Source: Pelomonas asaccharophilus_A (GTDB taxonomy: Bacteria; Pseudomonadota; Gammaproteobacteria; Burkholderiales; Burkholderiaceae_C). Taken from it: 64,000 nt of DNA. Below are positions 37,039-46,202 of the stretch, piece after piece. The position numbers and the translations under genes are program-made. Location: positions 806,001 through 870,000 of the forward strand of contig NZ_JAVDXV010000001.1 of the NCBI RefSeq assembly GCF_031458115.1, read 5' to 3'. The notes under the pieces are model-generated. The model had not been told where the DNA came from, did not search any database, and saw only the letters and a program-made list of their open reading frames with translations. Position 1 is the stretch's first letter, and every line of letters begins with the position of its first letter.

Positions 37039-37848
37039 TCAGTTGCGGAACGTGGGCGTGGTCTTGCCGGCCATCATGGCCTTGCTGAGGTCCTCGCTCA
37101 TCAGCATGGCCGCGTTCCAGGTCGCGATGTAGTTCAGTCCGTCGGCCACCGAATGGTCGCGGGCGTAGTTCAGCTGCTCCTTGGTGCCGCGTATGGATAG
37201 CGGCGACTTGGCCACGATGGCGGCCGCGATCTCGCGCACACCGGCCTGCAGCGCCTCGCGGCTGTCGAACACGCGGTTGACCAGACTCAGTTCGCGCGCC
37301 TCGGCGGCTTCCACGCGCCGGCCGGTGTAGGCCAGTTCGCGCACCAGGCCTTGCGAGCCGACCAGCTTGGGCAGGCGCTGCAGCGTGCCCACGTCGGCCA
37401 CCATGCCGATGTCGATCTCCTTGATGGAGAAGTAGGCGTCGGCGCTGCAGTAGCGCATGTCGGCACAGCAGACGAGATCGATGCCGCCGCCCACGCAGGC
37501 GCCGTGGATGGCCGCCAGCACGGGCTTGCGGCAGCGCTCCAGGCTGGTCAGCGTGTCCTGCATATCCAGGATGACGCGGCGCAGGCTTTCGCGCATGCGG
37601 CCATCGCAGGGATCCTGGATCTGCGGCGCGATGCCCATCATCATCTGCAGGTCGATGCCGGCCGTGAAGTGCTTGCCTTCGCCTTCCAGCACGGCCACCC
37701 GGGCCTCGGGCTGCGCGTCTATCCAGTCGAACGCGCGGCGGATGTCCTGCCACATCACCGCGTTCATCGCGTTGGCCTTGTCGGGCCGGTTCAGGCGGAC
37801 GGTGGCGATGTGGTCCTGGATGGCGATGGTGACGGTTTCGAGTTGCAT
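37039..37848 (-). CDS. Crotonase-family delta3,5-delta2,4-dienoyl-CoA isomerase-like protein
   Basis: The 269-residue protein has the crotonase fold: VAVLEGEGKHFTAGIDLQMM and AAIHGACVGGGIDL oxyanion-hole regions. A stretch MRYCSADAYFSIKEIDIGMVADVGTLQRLP then closely follows the ECH1-type dienoyl-CoA isomerases, including their catalytic Glu and Asp. It probably repositions double bonds during beta-oxidation of unsaturated or aromatic-derived acyl-CoA. It is not adjacent to the paa genes and is divergent from ureE. The start chosen removes a 16-residue upstream extension. Confidence 0.88.
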   Translation of the reverse strand: MQLETVTIAIQDHIATVRLNRPDKANAMNAVMWQDIRRAFDWIDAQPEARVAVLEGEGKHFTAGIDLQMMMGIAPQIQDPCDGRMRESLRRVILDMQDTLTSLERCRKPVLAAIHGACVGGGIDLVCCADMRYCSADAYFSIKEIDIGMVADVGTLQRLPKLVGSQGLVRELAYTGRRVEAAEARELSLVNRVFDSREALQAGVREIAAAIVAKSPLSIRGTKEQLNYARDHSVADGLNYIATWNAAMLMSEDLSKAMMAGKTTPTFRN

Positions 37849-37940
37849 GGCGCGGTCCGCTGCGGTGGGGGAGGGGTGATGATGCCCGGCAAACAACCCC
37901 GGGCGCTGTCGCCCTCGGGCCAGCGTCGATACTTGAGCCC

Positions 37941-38618
37941 ATGATCCACGCCACCAAACGCATTGCCGGCGGTGCCGGCCTCGCCGCCGTGCTCGTCAAG
38001 CGCGCGCCCACCCTGGAACTGGACTGGGACACCCGCAGCAAGAGCCGCTTCTCCGCCACCGACTCCACCGGCCGCGAGATCGGCGTCGTGCTGCCGCGCG
38101 GCACCACGCTGCGTGGCGACGACGTGCTGGTGGCCGAGGACGGTACGCTGCTGCGCGTCATCGCCGCCGCCCAGCCGGTCCTGCAGGTGCGCCACTGCAC
38201 AGAGCACGGCAGCCCCTTCGACCTGCTGCGCGCCGCCTACCACCTGGGCAATCGCCATGTGCCGTTGGAGTTGCAGCCCAGCCTGCTGCAGTTCGAGCCG
38301 GATGCAGTGCTGGCCGACATGCTGCGTCGCCAGCACCTCATCGTCACCGAGGCGAACGCCGCGTTCGAGCCCGAAGGCGGCGCATACGGCGAGGGCGCGG
38401 GCCACGGCCACCATCATCATGGCCATGACCACGGTCACGACCATGCGCATGCCCCGGCGCCCGCGCGCAAGCCGCTGGCCATTCCCGTCAAGGCGCATGA
38501 CGCCGGCCATGTCCACGGCCCGGATTGCAACCATGACCATGACCATGGACATGCGCACGCCCACGGCGAGCCCGGCCATGTGCACGGCCCCGGCTGTGGC
38601 CACGATCACAAGCATTGA
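37941..38618 (+). CDS. ureE: Urease accessory nickel metallochaperone UreE
   Basis: UreE delivers nickel to apo-urease. The 225 residues contain the N-terminal beta domain (TKSRF-type segment TRSKSRFSATDSTGREIGVVLPRGTTL) and a C-terminal ferredoxin-like domain (HLGNRHVPLELQPSLLQFEPD). An exceptionally long histidine-rich tail follows (HGHHHHGHDHGHDHAHA plus two more His/Asp/Cys-Gly clusters). The tail also has cysteines (GPDCNHD and GPGCGHD). No ureABC precedes it; the upstream gene is a divergent crotonase. Confidence 0.95.
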   Translation: MIHATKRIAGGAGLAAVLVKRAPTLELDWDTRSKSRFSATDSTGREIGVVLPRGTTLRGDDVLVAEDGTLLRVIAAAQPVLQVRHCTEHGSPFDLLRAAYHLGNRHVPLELQPSLLQFEPDAVLADMLRRQHLIVTEANAAFEPEGGAYGEGAGHGHHHHGHDHGHDHAHAPAPARKPLAIPVKAHDAGHVHGPDCNHDHDHGHAHAHGEPGHVHGPGCGHDHKH

Positions 38619-38666
38619 TGTCCCTGCGCCGTCGCTGAGGCGGCCGGGAATCCTCACGTCAGCCCT

Positions 38667-38682
38667 GGGCAGGTTTCTTGCT
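38667..38682 (+). promoter_or_regulatory. Possible sigma-54 promoter before the barrel gene and ureFGD
   Basis: GGGCAGGTTTCTTGCT matches TGGCACG-N4-TTGCT at 10 of 12 fixed positions, with the correct GG/GC spacing. It lies in the 162-base gap after ureE and about 98 bases before the barrel gene's start. It could drive the barrel gene and ureFGD. No activator site was identified. Confidence 0.45.
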
Positions 38683-38780
38683 GATGGCACGTTGCGGTGC
38701 CGTTAGCATGCGGCCCGTTTCGCTCGGAGCGCCTCATGAGGGTGACCCGCGAAGCGCGACATGCCAACCAGGGAGTGCTC

Positions 38781-39374
38781 TTGAAAACCATCCGTATCGT
38801 TCTCGCCGGCCTCGCACTGGGCCTGCCCGCCGCCGGCTTCGCGCAGGCCGACCTCGCCGCTGCCACCTACATCGGCGTGGAAATCGGCAATGGCAAGGTG
38901 AGCCTGAGCTGCCCGGCCAACACGAGATGTAGCCCCGTGGACACCAGCCTCGTCGTGCGGGCCGGGCACCGGTTCAACCCGGCCTGGGCATTCGAGGTGA
39001 CCTATGCCCACATCGATGCAGACTTTGGGCTGCTGACCTACAACCGCTCCGCCGAGTTCGTCGGCTTCGGCGTTGGTGCCGTCTACACGCTGCCCTTGTC
39101 CTCCAGCGTCGGTGCGCAGTTCCGCTTCGGGGGGGCCTCCAATGAGCTGAAGCTGCAGCCCGCCGTGGGGTTGGGGCAGACCAGTCCCGGCACCATCACG
39201 ACCCGGTCTGTGAAGCCTTATGTGGGCCTGGGTCTGTCCTGGCAGTTCGCGCGCCACTGGAGCGCCAGCGTCAATGCCGACCTGACCCGTGCGGATCTGC
39301 GTGATTCGCCCACCAGTGCGAAGCAGGCCGTCACGGTGCGCATGCTGGGCGCGGGCATCGCCTTCAACTTCTGA
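38781..39374 (+). CDS. Outer-membrane beta-barrel protein
   Basis: The 197-residue protein has a signal peptide (KTIRIVLAGLALGLPAAGFAQA). Amphipathic beta-strands follow in the pattern of small eight-stranded barrels (FEVTYAHIDADFGLL, FVGFGVGAVYTL, YVGLGLSWQFARHWSASVNADLTRADL). It ends in the aromatic IAFNF, with a C-terminal Phe typical of barrel insertion. The start is a TTG with a GGGAG ribosome site 6 bases upstream; frames extending earlier lack both a signal peptide and a site. It sits between ureE and ureF, which suggests a transport role for nickel or urea. That is inference. Confidence 0.78.
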   Translation: MKTIRIVLAGLALGLPAAGFAQADLAAATYIGVEIGNGKVSLSCPANTRCSPVDTSLVVRAGHRFNPAWAFEVTYAHIDADFGLLTYNRSAEFVGFGVGAVYTLPLSSSVGAQFRFGGASNELKLQPAVGLGQTSPGTITTRSVKPYVGLGLSWQFARHWSASVNADLTRADLRDSPTSAKQAVTVRMLGAGIAFNF

Positions 39375-39419
39375 TCGGGTTCCGGCGGGAGAGCTGTGCG
39401 GCGCGGTGAGAATCGCCGC

Positions 39420-40099
39420 ATGCCGCCCGACGCCTCATCCTCACTGCTGCACCTGCTCTGGCTGGCCAGCCCCGCGCTGCCGGTCGGCGGCTTCAGCTAC
39501 TCCGAGGGGCTTGAGGCAGCGGTGGACGCCGGCATCGTTCACGACGAGACCAGCGCCGGCGACTGGCTGCTGAACCAGCTCGAGCTGGTGCAGGCCCGCG
39601 CGGAACTGCCGGTCGCGGCGGCGGCGCATGCGGCCACGCTGGCGTTGGACGCCGAACGGCTGGCGCAACTCAACGCCTGGGTGCTGAAGACCCGCGAAAC
39701 CAGCGAGAGCCTGCAACAGATCCAGCAGATGGGCCGCAGCCTGCTCGTGTGGATGCAAGGCCTGGTGCCCGACGCGCCGGTGCTGCCATTGCTGCAGACG
39801 TTGAAGCCCGCGCCCGCCTGGCCCGTGGTGATGGGCGCGGCCGCGGCGTCGCGCGGCGCGGCGCTGGAGCCCGCGCTGCAGGCCATCGCTTTCGGCTGGG
39901 CCGAGAACCTGATGCAGGCCGCAGTGCGCTGCGTGCCGCTGGGCCAGACCTCTGGCCAGCGCCTGTTGGCACGTCTCGTGCAAGCCATCCCGCAAGCCGT
40001 GGCGACCGCTGTGGCCGTGCACGAACCCATGGCGTTCTCGCCGCTGCTGGGCGTGCTGGGCGCCCGCCACGAAACCCAATATTCACGACTGTTCCGCTC

Positions 40100-40103
<4 letters not shown>
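39420..40103 (+). CDS. ureF: Urease accessory protein UreF
   Basis: UreF, with UreD and UreG, gates nickel loading of urease. The 227 residues carry WLASPALPVGGFSYSEGLE, the ETSESLQQIQQMGRSL motif, and QSG-type Gly-containing helices. Family length is about 225. An upstream GTG at 39396 is possible, but the ATG at 39420 has the better context. The stop overlaps ureG in an ATGA junction. Confidence 0.93.
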
Positions 40104-40739
<636 letters not shown>

Positions 40740-40747
<8 letters not shown>

Positions 40748-41576
40748 TGCTGTTCGCTGGCCCGCGCGGCTGGCGTTGGACGCGAGACGCGAGGGCACGG
40801 CCACGCGCGTCCACGCGCGCCACGACGGCCCGCTGCGGCTGCTGAAGACGCTCTACCCCGAGAGTGACGCCGTCGCGCACGCGGTGCTGGTGCACCCACC
40901 CGGCGGCCTGGTGGGCGGCGACCGGTTGGACATCGCCATCGACGTGCAGCCCGGCGCCCACCTGCTGGTGACGACGCCAGCGGCCACGCGCTTCTACCGC
41001 TCCGTCGCCGGCGAGGCCGCGCAGGTGGTACAGGCGCGGGTGGGCGAGGGCGCCCGGCTGGAGTGGGTGCCCCAGGAGACGCTGGCCTACCCGGCCTGTG
41101 TGGCGCGCAACGAGGTGAAGCTCAGCCTCGCGCCGGGCGCCAGCCTGTTCGCGACCGAGGTGCTGGGCCTGGGCCTGCCCGCGGCGGCGCAGCCCTTCGA
41201 CCTGGGCCGCGTGTTGCAGCACCTCGAGATCGAAGGCCAGTGGCTGGATCGCGGCTGGCTGGATGCCGCCGACAAGGCCTTGCTGGACGGTCCCTGCGGC
41301 CTGGCCGGCCGCCGCGTGCTGGGCACGCTGGTCTATGCGCAGACGACCCCGCTGGCCGACGCCGAAACCTTGCTGGCCGACGGGCGCGAGTTGCTGGCCG
41401 ATCAGCCGTTGAGCGGCGCCACGCACCTGGCCGGCTCGCGCGGATCCGTGCTGCTGGTGCGCGTCGTGGGTGACGAGGTCGAGGCGGTCACCGTGGCGCT
41501 GCGCCGCGTGCGGGCGCTGTGGCGCGAGCGGCTGTGGGCCCTGCCCGCCAGCGATCCGCGCATCTGGGCGACCTGA
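40740..41576 (+). CDS. ureD: Urease accessory protein UreD
   Basis: UreD (UreH) is the scaffold that binds urease and the UreFG complex. The 278 residues show the typical HPPGGLVGGDRLDI, TTPAATRFYRS, EWVPQETLAYPACVARNEVKL and RVLGTLVYAQTT segments. The TTG start overlaps the end of ureG by 8 bases. Its position after ureG, not before ureA, is unusual compared with the common ureDABCEFG order. Confidence 0.92.
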
Positions 41577-41579
41577 GCT

Positions 41580-41969
41580 TCAACGCGCGCGCTGGCGCAT
41601 GTCGACGGCGGCGGTGGTGATCAGCGTACGCAGCGCCGCGTCGTCGACGGCCTCACCGGGCCTCAGCTTCACGTGCCGCATGAAGCGACCGCTGCCTTGC
41701 AGCAGGCCGGCCGGGTCCGGCAGCAGCGCGCCCAGAAAAAAGCCCACGTTGACGTGGGCCGTGAAGCTGTTGACGTAGGCGAAGGCGGCGTCGCCGACGC
41801 AGGCGGTGGGATGGCCGTCGTGCAGCAGTTCCTGCACATCGTTGCCGCAGTCGCGCATGAGGCTGAACCAGTGGCGGGCCATGCCGCCGAGCTGGCCGCG
41901 GGCGTCAAACCACGCGGCGATGCCGGCGTCGTGCCGGACCGCGGTCGGGAAGCGCATCAGCCTTTCCAT
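41580..41969 (-). CDS. DUF1801 family protein
   Basis: The 129-residue protein has the DUF1801 pattern. A central HDGHPTACVGDAAFAYVNSFTAHVNVGFFLGA segment is followed by GSGRFMRHVKLRP, as in YdhG-type proteins that share a fold with frataxin-like metal-binding proteins. Function is unknown. It is convergent with ureD, with 3 bases between stops. Confidence 0.8.
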   Translation of the reverse strand: MERLMRFPTAVRHDAGIAAWFDARGQLGGMARHWFSLMRDCGNDVQELLHDGHPTACVGDAAFAYVNSFTAHVNVGFFLGALLPDPAGLLQGSGRFMRHVKLRPGEAVDDAALRTLITTAAVDMRQRAR

Positions 41970-41989
41970 GACCGCGGTGCCGCAAGCGT

Positions 41990-42760
41990 TCAGTCGTCGC
42001 CGCCCGGGATCTGCTGGCGCAGCTTGACCTTGGTGTCAGCGTTCTTGCGCATCTTGATGTTGATCATCTCGACGCCCAGCGAGAACGCCATCGCGAAGTA
42101 GATGTAGCCCTTGGGCACGTGGTGGCCGAAGCCTTCCGCCACCAGCACCACACCCACCACGACGAGGAAGCTCAGCGCCAGCATCTTGATGGTCGGGTGG
42201 TTGGACACGAACTGGCCGATGGGGCGGGCGAACAGCATCATCAGGGCGACCGACGCGATGACGGCGGCGATCATGATGCGCACGTCGCTGACCATGCCCA
42301 CGGCGGTGATGATGGAGTCCAGCGAGAACACCAGGTCGATCAGCATGATCTGCACGATGGCTGCGCTGAAGGCAGCCTTGGCGGCCTTGCCGGTGCTGAC
42401 CTCGTGCGCTTCGTCTTCACCTTCCAGCGAGCCGTGGATCTCGACCGTGCTCTTCCAGATCAGGAACAGACCGCCGCCGATGAGGATCAAGTCTCGGCCC
42501 GAGAAGCCGTAGCCGAACAGCGTGAACAGCGGCTCGGTCATGCCGACGATCCAGGCCAGCGTCATCAGCAGCGCGATGCGCATGAACATGGCCATGAACA
42601 GGCCCAGGCGCCGCGCCGTCTCCTGCTGCGCCTTGGGCAGCTTGTCCACCAGGATGCTGATGAAGATGATGTTGTCTATGCCCAGCACCAGCTCCAGGGC
42701 GGTCAGGGTCGCGAGCGCGATCCAGGTCTGTGGGTTGCTGAGCAGTTCGATCAGGGTCAT
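41990..42760 (-). CDS. TerC-family integral membrane protein
   Basis: The 256-residue protein has about seven helices and the TerC signatures LELVLGIDNIIFISILVDKLP near the N-terminus and DLVFSLDSIITAVGMV later, with their conserved acidic residues. TerC proteins are associated with metal ion homeostasis (manganese or calcium export) and tellurite resistance. No tellurite operon is nearby. The start MTLIELLSNPQT is preferred over an extension of 18 residues. Confidence 0.9.
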   Translation of the reverse strand: MTLIELLSNPQTWIALATLTALELVLGIDNIIFISILVDKLPKAQQETARRLGLFMAMFMRIALLMTLAWIVGMTEPLFTLFGYGFSGRDLILIGGGLFLIWKSTVEIHGSLEGEDEAHEVSTGKAAKAAFSAAIVQIMLIDLVFSLDSIITAVGMVSDVRIMIAAVIASVALMMLFARPIGQFVSNHPTIKMLALSFLVVVGVVLVAEGFGHHVPKGYIYFAMAFSLGVEMINIKMRKNADTKVKLRQQIPGGDD

Positions 42761-42857
42761 GGTCGTGGGGCGGCGGCCGTGGAAAAACCGGCATTGTCGC
42801 AATTGGTGTCGCAAGCGGCGACTGAATATTGCTTCGGCTTTTACGTAGATCGGGCGT

Positions 42858-43871
42858 TCAGGTCAGTCCCAGCGCCCGCAGCAGCTCGGCGGGCGAGTGT
42901 GGGCGGCGGCGCTTGGGCCAGGCTTGCACCAGCGCTTGCATGCGCGCGTTCAGCGGCGCCTGGCGGTTCAGGCCCTGGGCCAGCCGCACGATCTCGCCGC
43001 ACAGCGCATCGATCTCGGTGATGCGGCCGACGGCCAGGTCGTCGGCCATGCTGGAGCGGGCCTCGTCGTCGATGCGCAGCATGCGCGCGGCCACCAGCCG
43101 GAACAGCGGCGTGGGCAGGCGCAGCACCTGCAGCAGGCGGCGCGGCGGCAGCGGTGTCAGCTGCGCGACCGGGCGCTGCGCGGCGTCCAGCAGGTCCAGC
43201 GCCTCCTGCTGCAGCGCCGCCAGCGCGCGGCGGTAGCCGCGCTCCAGCAGTTGCGCCCGCAGGGGCCGGCCGGACAGCGCATTGACCGGGTTGTTCAGGT
43301 TCAGCAGCAGCTTGCCCCACTGCACCGGCGCCAGGTCTTCATGCAGATGCAGCTTCATGCCCATGCGGCCCAGCGCCGTCTGCCACGCTGCCAGTGCGAC
43401 ATCAGAGGCCCGGCCCTCGGCGGCCAGCGAGCCGTCGGTGCCGCGGTGGTAGTGCCCAGGCGCCAGCTCGGCGATGTTGAACGGCACCATGCCGGCATGC
43501 CAGTGCAGCTGCGGCACGGTGGCGCGGGCCAGCTCGGCGTTGGCGACGCCGTTCTGCAGGCTGACGACGGGTGTGCCCTGCGGCAGCGTCAGCCCCAGCG
43601 CGGTGGCCGCCTCGGCGGTGGCACCGGACTTCACGCACAGCAGCACCAGATCGGGTTTGAGGCCGGCGGGCGGCTGTTCGTGCAGGCGCAGGTCCAGCGC
43701 CGGGATGCGGCGGTCCAGCCCGTTCTGGTCGGTCAACCGGAGGCCGTTCTTGCGCAAGCCGGTCAGCACGCGCGGGCGGCCGACGAAGTGGACCGGCACA
43801 CCGGCCAGCTGGGTCAGGCCGCCGATGAAACAGCCGACGGAGCCGGCGCCCATGACGAGAACGCCGGTCAT
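42858..43871 (-). CDS. Ketopantoate reductase-family (PanE/ApbA-like) protein
   Basis: The 337-residue protein has the Rossmann NADP-binding GAGSVGCFIGG at residues 8-18, the CVKSGATAEA segment, QNGV and the catalytic-lysine region PVQWGKLLLNLNNPVNALSG near 185-205. A helical C-terminal domain follows. It probably reduces 2-dehydropantoate to pantoate, or acts on a similar 2-ketoacid. No other pantothenate gene is adjacent, so the substrate is uncertain. Confidence 0.86.
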   Translation of the reverse strand: MTGVLVMGAGSVGCFIGGLTQLAGVPVHFVGRPRVLTGLRKNGLRLTDQNGLDRRIPALDLRLHEQPPAGLKPDLVLLCVKSGATAEAATALGLTLPQGTPVVSLQNGVANAELARATVPQLHWHAGMVPFNIAELAPGHYHRGTDGSLAAEGRASDVALAAWQTALGRMGMKLHLHEDLAPVQWGKLLLNLNNPVNALSGRPLRAQLLERGYRRALAALQQEALDLLDAAQRPVAQLTPLPPRRLLQVLRLPTPLFRLVAARMLRIDDEARSSMADDLAVGRITEIDALCGEIVRLAQGLNRQAPLNARMQALVQAWPKRRRPHSPAELLRALGLT

Positions 43872-43883
43872 CGCGTCAGCGCG

Positions 43884-44426
43884 TCAAACAGGATGGGCCA
43901 GGTCGCGCAGATGCGTCGGGCCGACGCGCTTCTCGATCTCTTCCAGCAGCGGGCGGCCCCAGCCCAGCATGAACATGGCCTCGCCGACGACGAACATCGG
44001 GCCCACCAGCAGGCCCACCAGGTCGTCGACGAAGGCGGGCTTGCGGCCTTCGTAATAGTGGCCCACGAACTGCAGCACCCAGCCCACGACGAAGCTGCCC
44101 ACGCCGATGACCAGCCAGCCGGTCGTTGTCGCGCCCTGGATGGCGGTCATGGCCAGCGCGGTCAACACGCCGTTGACGATGGCCGTGGCGGCGCCCAGCA
44201 CGAGATTGCCGCGCGTCAGGTACCACAGCGCCGTGACGGCCCACAGCACGATGGCCGCGTTCATGGGCGTGGCGCCCACGTGGAACTCGGCGCGCGCCAG
44301 CAGCGCGCTGATCGCGAACACGATGAGCGGGATGCCGACGAAGTGCGTCGCGATGTTGCGGCGGTCGCGGTGGTAGGCGGCGTACTGCGCCATCAGGTCA
44401 AGGGCGGGGCGGAACAGGCTGGCCAT
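43884..44426 (-). CDS. Mpo1-like (DUF962) 2-hydroxy fatty acid dioxygenase family protein
   Basis: The 180-residue membrane protein has the family motifs YAAYHRDRRNIATHFVGIP near 15-33 and GWVLQFVGHYYEGRKPAFVDDL in the second half. Both contain the histidines that bind iron in yeast Mpo1, which shortens 2-hydroxy fatty acids. About four helices are visible. It lies just behind the PanE-like gene in transcription order (upstream by 12 bases). Confidence 0.86.
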   Translation of the reverse strand: MASLFRPALDLMAQYAAYHRDRRNIATHFVGIPLIVFAISALLARAEFHVGATPMNAAIVLWAVTALWYLTRGNLVLGAATAIVNGVLTALAMTAIQGATTTGWLVIGVGSFVVGWVLQFVGHYYEGRKPAFVDDLVGLLVGPMFVVGEAMFMLGWGRPLLEEIEKRVGPTHLRDLAHPV

Positions 44427-44519
44427 GTCGGGGCTCCGTTGAGGAGATGGGCCTATGCTAGTCCAGCCCGGCGCGGGAACGTCGCGCTCCAGCACGCAAA
44501 ACCTCCGCGAATTCCCCAG

Positions 44520-45131
44520 TTGAGCACGTTGTCCTTCGTCCGCCGCACCTTGCTGATCGCTGTCGCCGCCGTCGTGCTGGCGGGCTGCGCCGGTGCGCCC
44601 GCGCCCGTTGCCGCACCAGCCGTCCAGGGGCAGGCCCTGCATGTGCTGGTCTTCCGGGGCGGGGCCGCGGCGCGCCTGGGGCACAACCATGTGTTGCGGG
44701 CGGGCGACCTGCGTGTGGAGTGGGCCGCCGCAGGGCCGGTGCTGCGGTTCCGGCTGGACGCGCTGGTGGTCGACCCGCCCGAACTGCGCGCCGCGTTGGG
44801 CGTCGACTTCGCCAGCGCGGTGGACGCCGACGCGCGCGCCGGCACGCGGGCCAACCTGCTGAAGGCGCTGGATGCCGCCACGCACCCCGAGGTGGCAGTG
44901 CGCACGCTGCAGCAGGTGGGTGACGGCGCCAGGCGCGCGGTGGAGGCCGAGATCACGCTGCACGGCCAGAGCCGCCGGCAATGGTTTGTCGTTGACGTGG
45001 ACGGGCGCCGCGCAAGCGGCCAGGTGGTCGTGCGGCAGAGCGACTTCGGCATCCAACCCTTCGCGGTGATGGGCGGGCTGTTGGCGGTGCAAGATGCGCT
45101 CGTGGTGCAGTTCGAGCTGGTTCAGCCCTGA
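44520..45131 (+). CDS. YceI-like lipoprotein
   Basis: The 203-residue protein has a lipobox (LAGC at residues 20-23) and then a YceI-like lipocalin barrel. The barrel shows a GHNH segment after the first strand, LDAATHPEV and the terminal VRQSDFGIQPFAVMGG. YceI proteins bind polyisoprenoid-type lipids in the periplasm. The start is a TTG with no strong ribosome site, and a second TTG three codons later is equally possible. It overlaps the convergent acetyltransferase gene by 10 bases. Confidence 0.8.
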   Translation: MSTLSFVRRTLLIAVAAVVLAGCAGAPAPVAAPAVQGQALHVLVFRGGAAARLGHNHVLRAGDLRVEWAAAGPVLRFRLDALVVDPPELRAALGVDFASAVDADARAGTRANLLKALDAATHPEVAVRTLQQVGDGARRAVEAEITLHGQSRRQWFVVDVDGRRASGQVVVRQSDFGIQPFAVMGGLLAVQDALVVQFELVQP

Positions 45132-45649
45132 AGCCTGAGCAGCATCAAGTCCTTGTCCAGCCGGCGTCCGTCGGGCAGGCGCACTGCGTCGGGCAGGCAG
45201 CCGTAGCGCTGGAAGCCCATGCTGGCGTACAGGCCGATGGCCGCGTGGTTGCTGGACGTCACGCTCAACGTCAGCTGGGCCAGGCCCGGCACCGCCTGCA
45301 GCCGCACGATGGCGGCGGCCAGCAGCGCGCGGCCGATGCCGCGGCCCACATGGGTGTCGGCCACCATCATGCCCAGCAGCTGCGCGATGTGCTGCACCTT
45401 GCGGCGCGGTTCGCGCTCGAAGGTCAACGCGCCCACCACGCGGTCGCCGTCCACGGCCAGCAGCGTGAACAGCGTCGTGCCGCCCTGGCCGCCGGGCAGT
45501 CGGCTGCGGTAGCTGCCCAGGTCGCGCCGGCCCTCCGTCTCGGCGTCGGATGTGAAGGCCTCGGGGTGACCTGCCAGCATCGCGTCGCGCAGCGCTTTGT
45601 AGGCCAGCAGGTCGGTTTCCTGCATCAGGCGCAAGACGACTTCAGCCAT
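45122..45649 (-). CDS. GNAT-family N-acetyltransferase
   Basis: The 175-residue protein has the GNAT acetyl-CoA-binding motif (LLGMMVADTHVGRGIGRALLAAAIVRLQ). A C-terminal motif follows (LTLSVTSSNHAAIGLYASMGFQRYG). The substrate is unknown. The start overlaps the mobA stop by 8 bases, placing it third in a moaA-mobA operon without an obvious functional link. Confidence 0.9.
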   Translation of the reverse strand: MAEVVLRLMQETDLLAYKALRDAMLAGHPEAFTSDAETEGRRDLGSYRSRLPGGQGGTTLFTLLAVDGDRVVGALTFEREPRRKVQHIAQLLGMMVADTHVGRGIGRALLAAAIVRLQAVPGLAQLTLSVTSSNHAAIGLYASMGFQRYGCLPDAVRLPDGRRLDKDLMLLRLQG

Positions 45650-46202
45650 GCAGGTCCGCCAGGCGGTTGAGGTTGGCGAAGGCGGCCTCGTCGTCGAAGT
45701 GCGCGATGCCATGCGGCTGCGACAGCATCCAGCGCAGCACGGCGCGGCCACCGGACTGCAGATGTGCAGCCAGCGGCTCGCGCAGTCGGGCGTGCAGCAG
45801 CGCATGCGTCGGGTGCTCGCGACCGGCCCGCGCGAAGGCCAGACCGTGGGGCTGGGCGGCATCGAACAGGCGCTGCGCCAGATCCAGCGGCAAGTGTGGG
45901 CAGTCGCTGGGCGCGGTCAGCAGCCAGGCGTCGCCGGGCAGCGTGTGCAGGCCGGCCAGCATGCCGGCCAGCGGGCCGGTGAACTCCAGGCCGGGCGGGT
46001 CGGTGACGACTTGATGGCCCAGCGCGGCGTAGGCGTCGACGTTGCGGTTGGCGCTGATCAGCACAGGGCCGGCCTGCGGCGCGAGGCGGGCGATGACATG
46101 CGACACCAGCGGCTTGCCATCCAGCAGCTGCAGCCCCTTGTCCACGCCGCCCATGCGGCTACCGCGGCCGCCGGCGAGGACGAGGGCGTGAAGTTCAGCC
46201 AC
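45642..46202 (-). CDS. mobA: Molybdenum cofactor guanylyltransferase MobA
   Basis: MobA links GMP from GTP to molybdopterin, making the bis-MGD form. The 186 residues show LVLAGGRGSRMGGVDKGLQLLDGKPL at the N-terminus and APSDCPHLPLDL later, both characteristic. The GTG start (46202) overlaps the moaA stop by 8 bases and restores the conserved N-terminal GG loop. The first ATG in frame would remove it. Confidence 0.92.
   Translation of the reverse strand: MAELHALVLAGGRGSRMGGVDKGLQLLDGKPLVSHVIARLAPQAGPVLISANRNVDAYAALGHQVVTDPPGLEFTGPLAGMLAGLHTLPGDAWLLTAPSDCPHLPLDLAQRLFDAAQPHGLAFARAGREHPTHALLHARLREPLAAHLQSGGRAVLRWMLSQPHGIAHFDDEAAFANLNRLADLHG

Noticed and set aside
38685..38691. TGGCACG perfect sigma-54 -24 element before the barrel gene
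   Set aside because: No TTGC at the required spacing; the nearby GGGCAGG...TTGCT element fits better.
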